A stretch of 64,000 nt of DNA from Sphaerosporella brunnea (lineage: Eukaryota > Ascomycota > Pezizomycetes > Pezizales > Pyronemataceae): positions 1-64,000 of the forward strand of contig VXIS01000169.1 in the NCBI GenBank assembly GCA_008704415.1, given 5' to 3'. The notes under the pieces were generated by a model. It was not told the origin of the DNA and searched no databases. It saw only the letters and a program-made list of their open reading frames with translations. Below, piece after piece: positions 1-10,655 of the stretch. Both the position numbers and the translations under genes were made by a program. Each line of letters opens with the position of its first letter. Position 1 is the stretch's first letter.

Positions 1-395
1 CCTGTTTCGAGCTTTCGGTGCATCGTCGGGCCAGATAAATTTGTGCCTGAGGCAACTCCCGTAAAGTCTCGCAAAGAATAAAAAGTTTAAATCTGATGTA
101 TCGTGAGAGTGGAGGGGCGTGGGCTCGGTGTAGAAAGAGCCCGTGCTACGCGTGAAGCTTCAGCTGCCGCAATTGCGCAAGGTGAGGTTGAAACACCCAA
201 TCAACGTTACGGCTCTATTTTTTGGTTATGGCTTTTGGTTACGTGGAGGGTGGGGGCCCCCCTCCTTAAAATCACGGATTTCATCTTCTTGCCGAGGGGT
301 CATCCAAGTCTAAATTTTGTCTAGGAACCCTGTTTTTTTCCTATGACATGGGTTTAGGCTTACGGGAATGCACCCAATATGTCTTTTCATTTTAA
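1..395. other. Left flank, no gene seen
   Basis: I see no convincing coding sequence here. It ends where the terminal B2 repeat of the Ngaro-like element begins, at a CCAATATCGAT motif at 396. Confidence 0.5.
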
Positions 396-436
396 CCAAT
401 ATCGATGCGCATTGCAAACCCGTGCATTGTCATATA

Positions 437-740
437 GAGTTGATCACATGACTTTCGGACGTGCTGCCCTTTCAGACACCTTGCAGCGCAGGCGATGAGA
501 CAGCTTCAACGACGATATCTCGACAACTAGAAGTCCAATTACTACCAAACTTAAAACAGAGCATCATGAGATAGTAGAGAACAAAGAGAATTGTCAAAAA
601 TAAGAAAATCTCCAGCGAGCCCAGCAACAAGCCCAGCTCCATAAACGATGCTCCAAGGCACCCACCCTACCCACTGCCGAGCCTCCTACTAGGCTTCCAG
701 GCCTGCTACTGCCAACCAGACTTGTCTGCCGGTCCTTTTC
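437..740 (+). repeat. Left long terminal inverted repeat of the pogo element
   Basis: Matches the reverse complement of about 2655-2983. Shared stretches include TGCCCTTTCAGACACCTTGC, CGATATCTCGACAAC and CCTACCCACTGCCGAGCCTC. The similarity fades near 740, and the exact inner limit is approximate. Confidence 0.8.
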
Positions 741-959
741 TTCGTCTCTAGTGGGTTCAGGTTGAGCAGGAAGCGCTGTAGCAGCATGATTCTGCAAAGT
801 ATGCAGACGTGCTTTGTGTAACCTGTGAGGCACTCCGCTTTTATACCCCTCCTACCCCGCTTCACTGAGTCTTCCGCATCCACACCTCAAACACCGTCAA
901 CCATGGGTTGAGTAAAGTCACGCAGTTCTGTTGCCATCGAAAAAGAATAGAGGATACGT

Positions 960-2608
960 TGAGCCTTAGACGAAAAAGCTGCTGAGGGTACTGGTCTTCG
1001 TGAGCTGGCCCTTAAATATAGAGTCCCCCGTTCAACCTTAAGTGATCGACTCCGCAGCGGTCAAAGCATCAGTCAGGCTATGGCTGAAAAGCAGAGCTTG
1101 AACCCCTACCAAGAAAAGGCACTGGTGAAGTGGGTGGCGCAAATGGAATCAACTGGTTTCCCACCCCGACTGGATCTCTTCAAGGCAGTAGTGGCGCACT
1201 TAGCGAAACAGCGAGCAAAAGATGAGGGTGACCCAAAGTTGGTCGAGCTAGGCTTTGGATGGCTGCGAGGCTTCCTCAACCGCCATCCTAAAATTGCTGC
1301 CAAGTACGCAGTCAAACTCGACGTTGTACGCGCCTTAGCTGGTCAACCAGAGCCGATCCGCCGCTACTTTGACTGCTTGGCAAACTCCTCAAAAAGTATG
1401 GCTTCAAGAAAGAAAACATGTATAATATGGATGAGAAGGGCTTCATGCTTGGTATTGGTAACAGGGCTAAAGTTATAACGCACGGTGGAAGAAAGCCACC
1501 TAAGGAAACGCAAGATGGGTCCCGCGAATGGATCACTGTTGTCGAAACCTGCGCCGCTGACAATACAATGCTTCCTGCGATGGTTATATACCAAGGGCAA
1601 GCAATCTACAGAGGCTGGTACGATGTCGACGTAAAAATGGACCCTTGAACGGCGTTGGCCCATAGCGACAAAGGGTTTATAACGGATGAGCTTGCACTAA
1701 ACTGTGGTGCGGGACTACTTTGACGTTTGGACAAGGACTCACGCTAATGGCGAACCCCGCCTCCTCCTCCTCGATGGCCATTGCTCCCACTACAGACTGG
1801 ACTTTGTACGTTACGCTCGTCACAACGATATCCTTCTTGTTTTTTACCCTAGCCACTCGACACATTTGTTGCAGCCACTGGATCTTGTCTTATTTCCCCG
1901 CTACAGAAAGCATACAGCGCTGCTGTTGATGACTACACTCGCACGAGCCGCTGCGGTATCACTAAGAAGGACTTCTCGAAATTCTACTCAGTAGCAATGC
2001 AGAAGGCATACACTGCGGAAAATATCAAGTCCGCCTGGCAAAAGGCTGGTGTTTTTCCCTTCAACCCCGACGCTGTCCTTGCGCCCCTGCTCAAGAAGAA
2101 AACCCTAACCCGCCGCCGAGTCCCTCCCAAAACAGCCACGCCGAGCATGTTTTTACTGGACAAAACACCTATCAGTGGACCACAAATGGGCCAGCAGATC
2201 GCCAATGCCAAGGCTGTCGTCAAGGACAAGCTCGACGACAGCAAGGAAGCAACTTTGGTTAACAAAGTTTTGGATGTACTCGCCAGTCAGTGCGATGAGT
2301 TTAAAGCAGCTCAAGATGTTGCTATTTTTGAAAAAGAAGAGATCGGAGCCCGCTATCCTGGCAAGCAGAAAGAGCAAGGGAAAGGGGGTTGCCAAAAGCT
2401 CACAGAGGCGCCGTGTATAGACTGGGCAGAGCTAGAGGCTAGGGAGCTAGAGGCTAGGAAGCAGGAAGCGGAAAAGGCTAAGAAAGCCAAACAGAGGGCG
2501 GAGAAGATGGCAGAAAAGGCAGCGAAGGCGGAGGAGGTGAAGGCAAAAAAGCCTGCTGGAACCCGTCAGAAGGTATGTTTCTTACTCTTTTGGCTGGGAG
2601 CTCGCTAA
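960..2608 (+). pseudogene. pogo/Fot1-type transposase, frameshifted relic
   Basis: Translation starts with a Psq-type helix-turn-helix (ALKYRVPRSTLSDRL, about 1010-1050). It continues from the ATG at 1080 into a CENP-B/Tc5-type HTH ending with GWLRGFLNRHPKIAAKYA. A one-base shift near 1385 moves the frame to the DDE domain, with first aspartate motif YNMDEKGFM (1418). A stop at 1648 and more shifts follow. The second motif LLLLDGHCSHY and the third region HLLQPLDLVLFPRY (1704-1900) are still readable. The C-terminal frame (1997-2608) has the family block SAWQKAGVFPFNP and a charged Lys/Glu/Ala-rich coiled-coil tail. The catalytic triad positions survive, but at least three frame breaks mean no functional enzyme. 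Family placement is confident from the order of motifs. Confidence 0.85.
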
Positions 2609-2654
2609 TTTTCCTAGCTTCCTACATAACCTGCTGGGCCTGAGCCTTCTGAGG

Positions 2655-2983
2655 ACAACCAGCAGACGAGTCTGGCAGGCAGTGGAGGGACGTCGAGGGT
2701 CTGGAAGCCTAGTAAGAGGCTCGGCGGTGGGTAGGAGGCTCGGCAGTGGGTAGGGTGGTTTGGAGCGGGTTGCTTATAAAGCTGGGCTTGTTGCTGCGCT
2801 CGCTAGAGGTTTTCTTAATTCTTGACGATTCTCTTTTGTTCTCTACTATCTCAAGATGCTCTGTTTTAAGTTTGGTAGTAATTGGACTTCTGGTTGTCGA
2901 GATATCGTCGTTGAGGCAGTCTCATCGCCTGCGCTGCAAGGTGTCTGAAAGGGCAGCGCGTCCGAAAGTCATGTGATCAACTC
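2655..2983 (-). repeat. Right long terminal inverted repeat of the pogo element
   Basis: Inverted copy of 437-740. It contains a small internal duplication (GAGGCTCGGCGGTGGGTAG followed by GAGGCTCGGCAGTGGGTAG) that is single on the left side, so the two arms have diverged in length. Confidence 0.75.
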
Positions 2984-3233
2984 TAATATCAAAGCCAAAA
3001 AAAACAGAATGCATAGAAAACCCAAGTCCCACCAAAAACCATAACATATCTCAGCCGCCAATCCGGAGGCCCCGCCTCCGCTTCTCTAAACATTCTCTCC
3101 ATCCTCGGTCGCTTCGCTCTGGTCCTCGGAAAGCTATCAGGCCTTTCGTCGCCCAGCTGCTGCACCCGGGCTGGTCCTTCCAGCGCAGCTGCTAAGCCTC
3201 AGAGATGGCCCTAATGGCGTAGGTGGCTGGGTA

Positions 3234-3405
3234 AGCTACTGAAAACTGTGATATCGCAGGATGAACAGAGAAGGAGCGGGGCTACTGGTTGGTCGTAGGA
3301 AAACTCTGCTTACTAGCCCGACCCCCACTCCGCGTCCGCACCCATCACTCATTCAGTCGCCTCCCACCTGCGTACAATATTGGCACGGAGCAGGAAGCTC
3401 CACAT
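3234..3405 (-). repeat. Ngaro split direct repeat A2
   Basis: Direct copy of 9464-9635 with scattered, mostly transition, differences. It ends in GGAAGCTCCACAT at 3405 and is followed immediately by B1. About 50 bp of spacer separate it from B2 on the left. Confidence 0.8.
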
Positions 3406-3640
3406 CCAATATCGATACGCATCACAAACCCGTGCATTGTCATATAATATCAAAGCCAAGAAAAACAGAACGCATAGAAAATCCAAGTCCCACCAAAAAC
3501 CGTAACATATTTCAGCCGCCAATCCGGAGGCACCGCCTCCACTTCTCTAAACATTTTCTCCATTCTCGGTCGCTTCGCTCTGGTCCTCTAAAAGCTACCA
3601 GGCCTCTCGTCGCCCAGCTGCTGCGCCCGAGCCGGTCCTC
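3406..3640 (-). repeat. Ngaro split direct repeat B1 (uninterrupted copy)
   Basis: About 235 bp, directly repeated at 396-3181. It starts CCAATATCGATACGC and runs through GGTCGCTTCGCTCTGGTCCTC to about GGTCCTCC. At 3445-3446 it keeps the intact TA dinucleotide where the sister repeat B2 carries the pogo insertion, so it serves as a natural empty site. Confidence 0.8.
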
Positions 3641-3771
3641 CAAAAAAAAAACCAGGCGGGTCAGAGGCCTGCCGTCCAGAGCAGCGCAGCAGCTATCCCC
3701 CGAATCTAGGCAGGAGGCTGCCCGCTCATGCCCGGTAAGGTCTGGAAGCGTCGTGACAGCTCAATCCTTTC

Positions 3772-4700
3772 TTAGGGTGTCAAGTCGATGTATAGCATGT
3801 AGGCAGTAGAGTTACAGCGCCCTGGGAGCTGAATGGTATCTGCAGGTAGGCCTTGGAGGTTCGCCCAGGTTGCGGTGCCGCGTCGAAAGGAGTGTCCATT
3901 CCAAACCTCTGCCCCGAGTCCTGCAGACAATACCAGTATACGAAGCCTTTTAATTAAATACTCGCGCGTGAAGGGGAGGTTTCTTGGCGCCACAAAGAGT
4001 GGCGAATTAGTCGGACGCTGATCATGCTGGAGGTACTGCGCCATAGCCGCGACAGGACATGCAATGTCCCCGGTACCCGCGACTACCATGGTAACTGACT
4101 TGCGGAACGGATCGGTTTTGGAAGCAGGCAACGTGAGGCTGAGGGAACCATGGCCCCTGGTGGTGTCCATCTGGACTGACCGTTTCGTCACGAACCACTT
4201 GGGGAAATTAGCAGCGCATTGTGTGTCCTGGGCAGAATAGGTGATTTCTCCAATGCGAAGGAAGGCCGCAAAGGCAACGCAAAACGCAGCCCGAAGTGTT
4301 GCACCCTCATTCGCACAGTCTCCTGTGGTATAACAAGGGTTGGACAGGGCCCGGAGGATTCGGGTCAGCTTGGGACGAATAAGCGGGGCACGCTCGCACC
4401 GTTGCCCGTCTGAATGGTCTCTCTTGATGCCTCTGAGCACACGCTCGAGTCGTGTATCCTGAAAAGCGAAGGAATCCAAGCCTATATCGACATAATAAGA
4501 CTTTAGCCCCGTGAGGTAAAGCTTAAGAGTGCGCGATTTGACTCTCCCAGCTAAAGACACTATCTACTCAAAAAGCTATAGGGAGGTCGCGGGGAATGGA
4601 GAGCCCTGCATGATGTTTGCTGTAGCCGGTGAGTAGGTGCTTCGCGAGCTACCAACTGGCATATGATGAAAACGCTGGATTTGACAAAAGGAGAGATAGC
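3772..4700 (-). pseudogene. Tyrosine recombinase of the Ngaro-like element
   Basis: The catalytic part is open from 4560 to 3772. Box I arginine lies in AFLRIGEITYS. The Box II signature GHSFRRGTATWA gives the H-x-x-R. The tyrosine lies in STAYMLYIDLTP. The N-terminal core-binding part (with TLKLYLTGLKSYYVD) continues upstream to about 4700 but contains two stops just before 4560, so the gene is broken. The position normally Trp in a GRW motif reads Cys (GRC). In Ngaro and related retroelements this enzyme integrates a circular DNA intermediate, with no integrase or target-site duplication. It lies downstream of the RNase H frame and directly before repeat B1. Confidence 0.8.
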
Positions 4701-4775
4701 TGTTCCGCGCGGAGTCGTAGCCCTGGCGGGTTGCTTAAGCAAGTTCACACCAAAGGTAGTAGGTGGCCATCCGAC

Positions 4776-7624
4776 TTAAAGGTCGCAGGTCATCGTACCA
4801 ACTCTGGGGTGGCAGAGCGCAGTGGGTCGTGAGGCTAACAGTGGGAGCAACTGTGGACAGAGGTTAGCAATTCTGGTGCGATCCCAGCATGATAAAGCAT
4901 CTGCCAAGGCATTGTCCTCAGATGAAATCCAGACTGCACGTAACTCTGAGATTTGTGCGCGGGCAGCGGCAAGTAAACATCTCCGTAGCGCAGCTATTGG
5001 TTGTCCTCGTGTCGTCTGGCTGTTGATCGCATGTAGCACAAATGTGTTGTCTACATGGAGAATAACCGTGTGACCAGCCCACTGATGGCCCCAGTGATAA
5101 ATGCACTGTTCCACTGCACGCATCTCTTTGGTGTTGATATGCTCGGGCTGTGCCAGGTGTTGCTGCACAAAACGTGGTAGAGAAAGGCAAAAGCCTGATC
5201 AAGGGGAAGGTTGTCTGTTGTTTGACTTTCAGTGAGAAAATATCCGCCGAGACCCTTTGGCCCACTAGTGTTGGAAAAGGCTTAGATTATTGGTGGGCGA
5301 GGTGTATTCGGCGGTGGGATGAATCGCGAGGGTGGAATCTCCAAAATCTGTGACCACCACTGGATATCTCTTAACGCTTGAGAAGATATTCTTCGAGCGA
5401 CGTTGCGATGATGGGGTGGGAAGTGAAGGAGCATGTTGTACAGGTGGCAAATAAATGTGCGGCCCAATGGCACAACGTAGCTGATGAAAGAGAGGTAACC
5501 AGTCAGGAAGTCGAGGTCTAGTCGGATAAGGGAGGTCTTTCGCGTTGCTTTAGATGGTAAAAGAAACGGGCGTTGTATTTTTCGTGCCTTGGAGAGTTTT
5601 GTCGCAGATAGAGTGATGTTGAAGTGACTCGGTGCAGTGTTAATGGTAAAACCCCCGAATTCTGCCACCGTACCTTGTTGGTTCTTTGTAGTCTTGATGC
5701 ATAGACCTAGTGCACGTGCAGTCTCCATGAATATCGCATCTATCGCTTGCCAGTCTGTCGCAAGAGGGACGATGAGTAGGAAATCGTCAAGGTAGTGAAC
5801 GATGCGTACTTGCATAGATAGCAGCCACTGCTGCAGTATCCAATGGAAGCTCTCCGCAAAGAGGTTGAAGATATATCGTGACGTGTGCAGTCCGAACGGT
5901 AGAAATTGCTCTGCATAGAACGTATCCGCCTATTGAAAACCCAACAATGGCCAGTCAAAGACAAAAACGGGAATGTGTCGGAATGCATCGTCGAGATCGC
6001 GCTTAACAAGAATTGTGCCCGATCCTTAACTGCTTGAGGACAGTATGGCGATTACATCCTCAATTGATGAGTACCGCAGTTTTGCGAAGTCTTCTGGTAA
6101 GTTGTCATTGACTGAGAAGCCGCTTGAGTCGCCTGCAAACGAGAGGTGGTGGATTTGACGCTTCAAACTGTCGATCTTGTCTACCAGACCACGAGGTGAA
6201 GCAATGTAGCCCTGTGAGAGGTTGTAACGAGACTTTGTCTACCAGAGGGTTGTGGAATTAAACTCAGGGCCTTGAGAAAACTAAAGCTAAATTCTAAACA
6301 AGAGAATTTTAAGGACTATCTTGTCGGGTGGACACTAATGGTTCTTGTTGCTGAAGATAAAGGGGTTCTCTTGGCGGAAGCAGTCCTACTTATAGTACAA
6401 AGCCACCCCAGTGACTACCGTCTCCCTGAGTAATACTCAGCCTTTACTCGGTCGCTGGCTTTCCGACAGTCTCTACGACTGTGGGCGTCAAGGCCCGCAC
6501 AGAGATCGCCCCACTTTCTTTGACTCACACTTGATTTCAAAGCATGAGTCATAGGTGTGAGCCGCACCCGGAACACTCCACTTCTTGCAGGAATTATGTT
6601 CTTGTGTTGCAGGTAGATGCTCAGCCCCATTGGCTCTATATCCCGATCTTCTGCGTTGCATGCCCTACGAAACAACCACACTTACTATGGAGGTTCTAGG
6701 CCGAGTGACTCTTCCCTTTTTCGGCTCTACGACTTCCGGTTGATCACTCCCGATCCCTCCGATCGTCATGCTAGTTCCTGGAACAGGCAGGTCAACGAAG
6801 ATATCTCGGAAGAGCTCCAACAATAGCCTATACTATTGTCATCTCCGAACCGGGTTCTTTTCTCAGGTAGCATTCACCTGAGGCATCCGATCTCCGAGTT
6901 CTTCCATAGCGTCACTCAAGCTAGCTACTATGATCCGGAGCCACCCAGCTATCACGTGCCCTCGAGGCGATGACTATGCAAACTCTATTCTATCCCCTAG
7001 CTGACTTCTTAGAGCACATGTCACGTGACCATACCCGTGACAGAGGTCGACTTTAGACTTGTAGACTCGCAAACGATTTGTAGAAAGTTGTTTGTCAAGA
7101 TCGGCCTAATGGGCGCTTGGCGCGTTGGATGCGGTAGAGAGATTGTTGTAGATGGTTGGTGGAAAATAGCGTGCGCCAGGGTAGCCAATGTGGGCGCCAA
7201 AGCGAATGATGCCTAGGATTGTCGAGACAAAGGGACAATTTGGATGTGTGGTCAAGAACGCTTTCCAGTTGTGAATTCTTGGGAGTAGTAGCCCAGAGGG
7301 CATGCGGAAAGAGTGCGGTGTAAAAAGCACAAAGCGTGAAGCAGTATTAAACGAATGACTTCGGTAAGCAATTGCAAAATCAAGTGAGTGTGAGAGAATC
7401 TTCGGTGGCCCGCCACTTGATTCTCCGTAGGTTGATGGCAAACTGTTCGTCCCGCAGTCCGTCATGCGCTCAGCGCGCTCGCTAAGCTGATGTTCGTCTT
7501 CCGCTACCAATGGTAGTACTATTGGTGTAACGGAGAGGGTCGAGACCAGACTGGAGGGGCCCAAGGTACTCGCGTACAGAGGAGACAAGAACGAGAGCGG
7601 GAACAAGATCCGAAGGCAGGACAA
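4776..7624 (-). pseudogene. Reverse transcriptase/RNase H of the Ngaro-like element, interrupted
   Basis: The N-terminal segment (7624-7106) carries HPNCPFVSTILGIIRFGAHI, typical of the start of DIRS/Ngaro polymerases. The frame is then interrupted by about 790 bp of unrelated, LTR-like DNA. It resumes near 6240 with SPRGLV, KRQIHHLSFAG and VNDNLPEDFAKLRYSS, then VKRDLDDAFRHIPV and the catalytic HYLDDFLL box (about 5800). RNase H follows (5168-4776), with NTKEMRAVEQ, HVDNTFVLHAINS and EDNALADALS. Several stops and frameshifts (for example near 6030 and 5940) make it a relic. Confidence 0.8.
6251..7042. mobile_element. Solo-LTR-like insertion inside the reverse transcriptase
   Basis: The segment interrupts the reverse transcriptase and has no coding capacity. 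It begins TGTGGAATTAAACTCAGGGC and ends CCCGTGACA, that is 5'-TG...CA-3' as in LTRs. The flanking five bases are imperfect duplicates (GAGGG at 6245-6249, GAGGT at 7043-7047). The rest of the retrotransposon is missing, which would fit LTR-LTR recombination. Without a second copy for comparison the exact borders are uncertain. Confidence 0.35.
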
Positions 7625-7849
7625 GAGGCGCGACCCGCACGGTCAGGATTCAGATTGGAACAAAGGTACTCAAATTGACATACGAAGGTTCAGTGAAGAA
7701 GAAAGGGAAACAAGTAACAAAGCGGAAGCGAAGGCCACTTATATTTACCACGTGACCGCGGTGCGCCGCGCCACTTGGTAACCGAACATAACCTCGGCAG
7801 AGCCGCATCATGGAACCTCAACACCGAGCCGCACAACCCTAATCCAACC

Positions 7850-8800
7850 TCACGCCGTGACAATTGGCGCGGCTGCGCTGAGGGCACCTAAAGCAACCGT
7901 GACCTTCCCCTCCACACTGCTTGTACTGGTGTCGATAGCAGCAGTCGGTAAGACTGCATCGTCCATTGTTGTAGTTGCGACAGATATTTTGCACAGTGCT
8001 TGTAACACGAGTGGCAAGGCTTCCTGGGGGTGGTTGCTATACTGACAATTGCCTGAGGCGCGATCGCGAAAGGGATTGCTCTGAGTTACCTGCAATGTTA
8101 ATCCCAGATTGAGAAGCACAGGAACACATTTACTGACGACCCTAGTGCTGTCCAGTGCTCGCCAGAAACGGGGGTTAAAACGCTCGGATCCCGATGAGAT
8201 TTGGTCTTGATGGAACAAGAAATGGTAGGCCCGCATGCCGTTCCATGTGTATTGGGTCGTTAACTTACAGAGGTTGGCTGTATAGATGTCCAACGCAACC
8301 GACAGCTCCGTCTGTGAGGATATCGGTGCGGTAGCCACAAAGACTGCCTTGTAAAGTTTCCAGGCGCGGAAGAAAGCAGCCTGTGATGCTGGCACATCCT
8401 TATAGTCGCGCTCCTTGTAGGTACAAACCCGTTCGACTCGCATGCAATGAAGGTTGAGTGACACCACCCCTCAGGCATCTGCCAGCTCGCGCTCAGAGCT
8501 GAGTAGGCAAAAGAGGTTCAGCGCTTTTAAGCGGTTCTGAGCGATGTCGAGAATTGTTTGCTTGTCGACTCCCGTGCCCGCGAACATCTCTCGGAGTGAA
8601 GCAGGGACGTCGATGTCTTCGCTATTGGCCTGGACTAGAGGGGGCTGATACATACTTGCAGGGCCAGAGGTGACTCCCTCGGGGGCTGTGGGGACTTCTT
8701 GAAGACGTGCCACTAGCTGTTCGGTGATTTGTTCTAAGTCGCCGCAAGTGATGGTGATGCTCTGGCCCGCACGCTCAGTACCATTGCGGTGACCGAGTTG
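7850..8800 (-). pseudogene. Gag-like first ORF of the Ngaro-like element
   Basis: An open minus-strand frame runs from about 8800, through a single in-frame stop at 8473-8471, to 7850. Readable segments include ITITCGDLEQITEQLVARLQ, DIAQNRLKALNLF and AYHFLFHQDQISSGSERFNP. The position before the polymerase and the lack of enzyme motifs suggest a structural (Gag-like) protein. I see no zinc knuckle. The true start is not determined; no good ATG is visible in the frame near 8713. Confidence 0.5.
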
Positions 8801-9463
8801 CGTCCCAGCTCTCTGCTGCCCTCAGCGTTGTTCCAAACGCTCCAGCGGGCTGATAAAACCCGGGTTTTCCTCTTCGTTACGTGTGGGTTGGTCTTCCTTG
8901 CCTTGGTCGATTGCCATATCTTAACCGCGAGTCTGTGGCTGCGGAAAGATGGTGCCATCGGCAAATTAAACTGGGACCCGCGTCTGTCACGGCTCAAGGT
9001 TAAGGGTTGGCTCGGCGCTAGGGTTAGGGTGTCACGTGACGCGCGGTCACGTGACGGGAAAGCATAAATGGCGAGGTTTCACTTGTTTTTGTTTCTTCTT
9101 CTCTTCTTTACAGAACGTCTTGTATACTAGCGAACCTAGTAACCTTGAACCACCTTGTCTTGTCTCGTCTTCTTCTGCCTCTTGTCCTTGTCCTCCTGCC
9201 TCCGGTCCTTGCCTCGAAAGCTACGTACCTTGGACGTTTCCTCGCGCCTGTCCCGTTACAGCGTCCGCTGACTCCTGCGCTCAATACCGGGGGGCAAAGC
9301 CTGGGTTGTCTCTGTGCTGCGTCCGCGGCCTCGTCCACGTCCACGGCCACGTTGGGTAGAGATTGAGCGTTCCCGACGAGTTACAGGCATTGTAGAGTGA
9401 TTGGGAACGATTTATCTTTGAGTGATCGAGCTTTATTTTTAACTAAGTAAAGGCGAATGCTCG

Positions 9464-9635
9464 AGCTACTAAAAACCGTGATATCGAAGAATGGACAGAG
9501 AAGGAGTGGCGCCACTGGTTGGTCGTGGAAAAACTCTGCTCACTAGTCCGACCCGCGCTGCGCATCCCCGTCCATCACTCATTCAGTCGCCTCCCGCCTG
9601 CGCACGATATTGGCACGGAGCAGGAAGCTCCACAT
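9464..9635 (-). repeat. Ngaro split direct repeat A1
   Basis: About 172 bp, directly repeated at 3234-3405. Shared landmarks are GAGCTACT near the left border, TGGTTGGTCGT, and ATTGGCACGGAGCAGGAAGC near the right border. It marks the 5' end of the minus-strand element. To its right the sequence (TGATTGTTCGGG) is unrelated to the A2 neighbourhood. Confidence 0.8.
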
Positions 9636-10231
9636 TGATTGTTCGGGATCAATAAAGCTCCAAATGCCCCACCGGTTATAAGTCCTCCACATAATTGCGG
9701 CTCACATGCTAGCACTCACATCCATGCAATCATGCGGAAAACAAGCAACAAGAGGAAACAACTTTTACGGTGCATAATATGCCCAATTTTAGGAATTTTT
9801 TCTTTTATTGGGGGTATTCAACTACAACTACCTGTTGTGCCATCACTAATCAGTGGCCCATATATGGTGCTGTTTTCAGCCAAACCGAATACCCCTATTG
9901 TTCCAGAAACCCTATCAGAGAGTTTGCGAATTCAATATAAATTCAAAATTTTGTACTCGGAATTGTCAAAGGTCCTCGGTTGCCATCATCGATTTAGGAT
10001 TTAAGATGAAATCGCAAACTCTCGATTATAACACTCTTTCTTCTACCTGAGCATGATATAACAATCATATAGCTTGGCGTTTTGTGGAGCTAGACGTTTG
10101 TTGGGCCGTAGCATTTCGAGTTTTCAGAGATCTGGGACAGAGCCACATAATGGCCATATGAAGATTTTCAAAAACACCCCTCCCCTGCTCAGGTAGTTAC
10201 ATATGTAGTTGTGTCAGAACTTTATCATTTA
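9636..10231. other. Gene-free stretch right of the Ngaro element
   Basis: No supported gene. A short open frame exists (9639-10004), but it begins without an ATG, has AT-rich unpatterned codons and no recognisable motif. Confidence 0.4.
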
Positions 10232-10655
10232 GGGCCTGTTTGGAGGGCGTAAGGCGCTAGATTCAACATCCTATATTTCACCGATGAACCTAGCGATAGG
10301 TCAACCTATCAAGTCTCATCGAAGGTTCAGACACAAGAGCGTTTGGTAGAAAAGACTGGTAATGTCGTAGAAATCATGATTTTGTGACACGAGGAGTCGC
10401 CGGCACACCGTCACCATCACCACATTTCATATGTACCCGTCGGCGAAATTGCCAGTAAAACACCATGCCGAACACTAAAGACCTAGGCAGACTGGATCGA
10501 ATTAGACAATGACGCTGATTCCTATCTGAAAAAACTACAGTGAGTAGAATATTGATTCTTGTGTTTTTGGACTCTTTATCATGCATGACACAGTTGATGG
10601 GTCGCCAAAGAGGCCGAGTAGGTCAAATCTTAAAAAACTCGCACAACCTGGCAAC
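10232..10655 (+). mobile_element. PIF/Harbinger-like MITE, 3'-truncated copy
   Basis: Starts GGGCCTGTTTGGAGGGC directly after TTA (10229-10231). It matches the reverse complement of 17786-18430 over most of its length, including CTAGCGATAGGTCAACCTATC and TGTGACACGAGGAGTCGCCG. The right terminus has diverged or been lost near 10655. GGGCCYGTTTGG termini with TWA target sites fit PIF/Harbinger non-autonomous elements. Confidence 0.6.

Larger units (their letters stand above)
437..2983 (+). mobile_element. Fot1/pogo-type DNA transposon with long terminal inverted repeats
   Basis: The 2,547-bp element starts GAGTTGATCACATGACTTTC and ends with its reverse complement. It is flanked by a TA duplication (435-436 and 2984-2985), the signature of the Tc1/mariner-pogo superfamily. 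The inverted repeats extend for roughly 300 bp on each side with moderate divergence, far longer than typical pogo/Fot1 termini. The interior carries a pogo-type transposase broken by frameshifts. The uninterrupted repeat B1 of the host Ngaro element shows the pre-insertion sequence, confirming both ends. Confidence 0.9.
396..3181 (-). repeat. Ngaro split direct repeat B2, split by a pogo insertion
   Basis: The two arms are 396-436 and 2984-about 3181. Joined at the TA they match B1 (3406-3640). The arm boundaries fall exactly at the ends of the transposon's inverted repeats. Confidence 0.8.
396..9635 (-). mobile_element. Ngaro-like tyrosine-recombinase retroelement, decayed, with nested insertions
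   Basis: On the minus strand the order is: repeat A1 (9635-9464), gag-like frame, reverse transcriptase/RNase H, tyrosine recombinase, then repeats B1 (about 3640-3406), A2 (3405-3234) and B2 (about 3181-396, interrupted). The A1...B1-A2-B2 'split direct repeat' order is the hallmark of Ngaro-type elements of the DIRS order, which integrate by a tyrosine recombinase. B1 and A2 abut exactly at 3405/3406, as expected for this class. All reading frames carry stops and frameshifts, so the copy is dead. A pogo-type transposon (437-2983) lies in B2, and an LTR-like segment (about 6251-7042) interrupts the reverse transcriptase. Without these two insertions the element would be roughly 5.9 kb. Confidence 0.82.

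Noticed and set aside
396..9635. Reading the flanking repeats as ordinary LTRs
   Set aside because: The two repeat types alternate (B2-A2-B1 ... A1), which an LTR pair cannot explain, and a tyrosine recombinase replaces an integrase.
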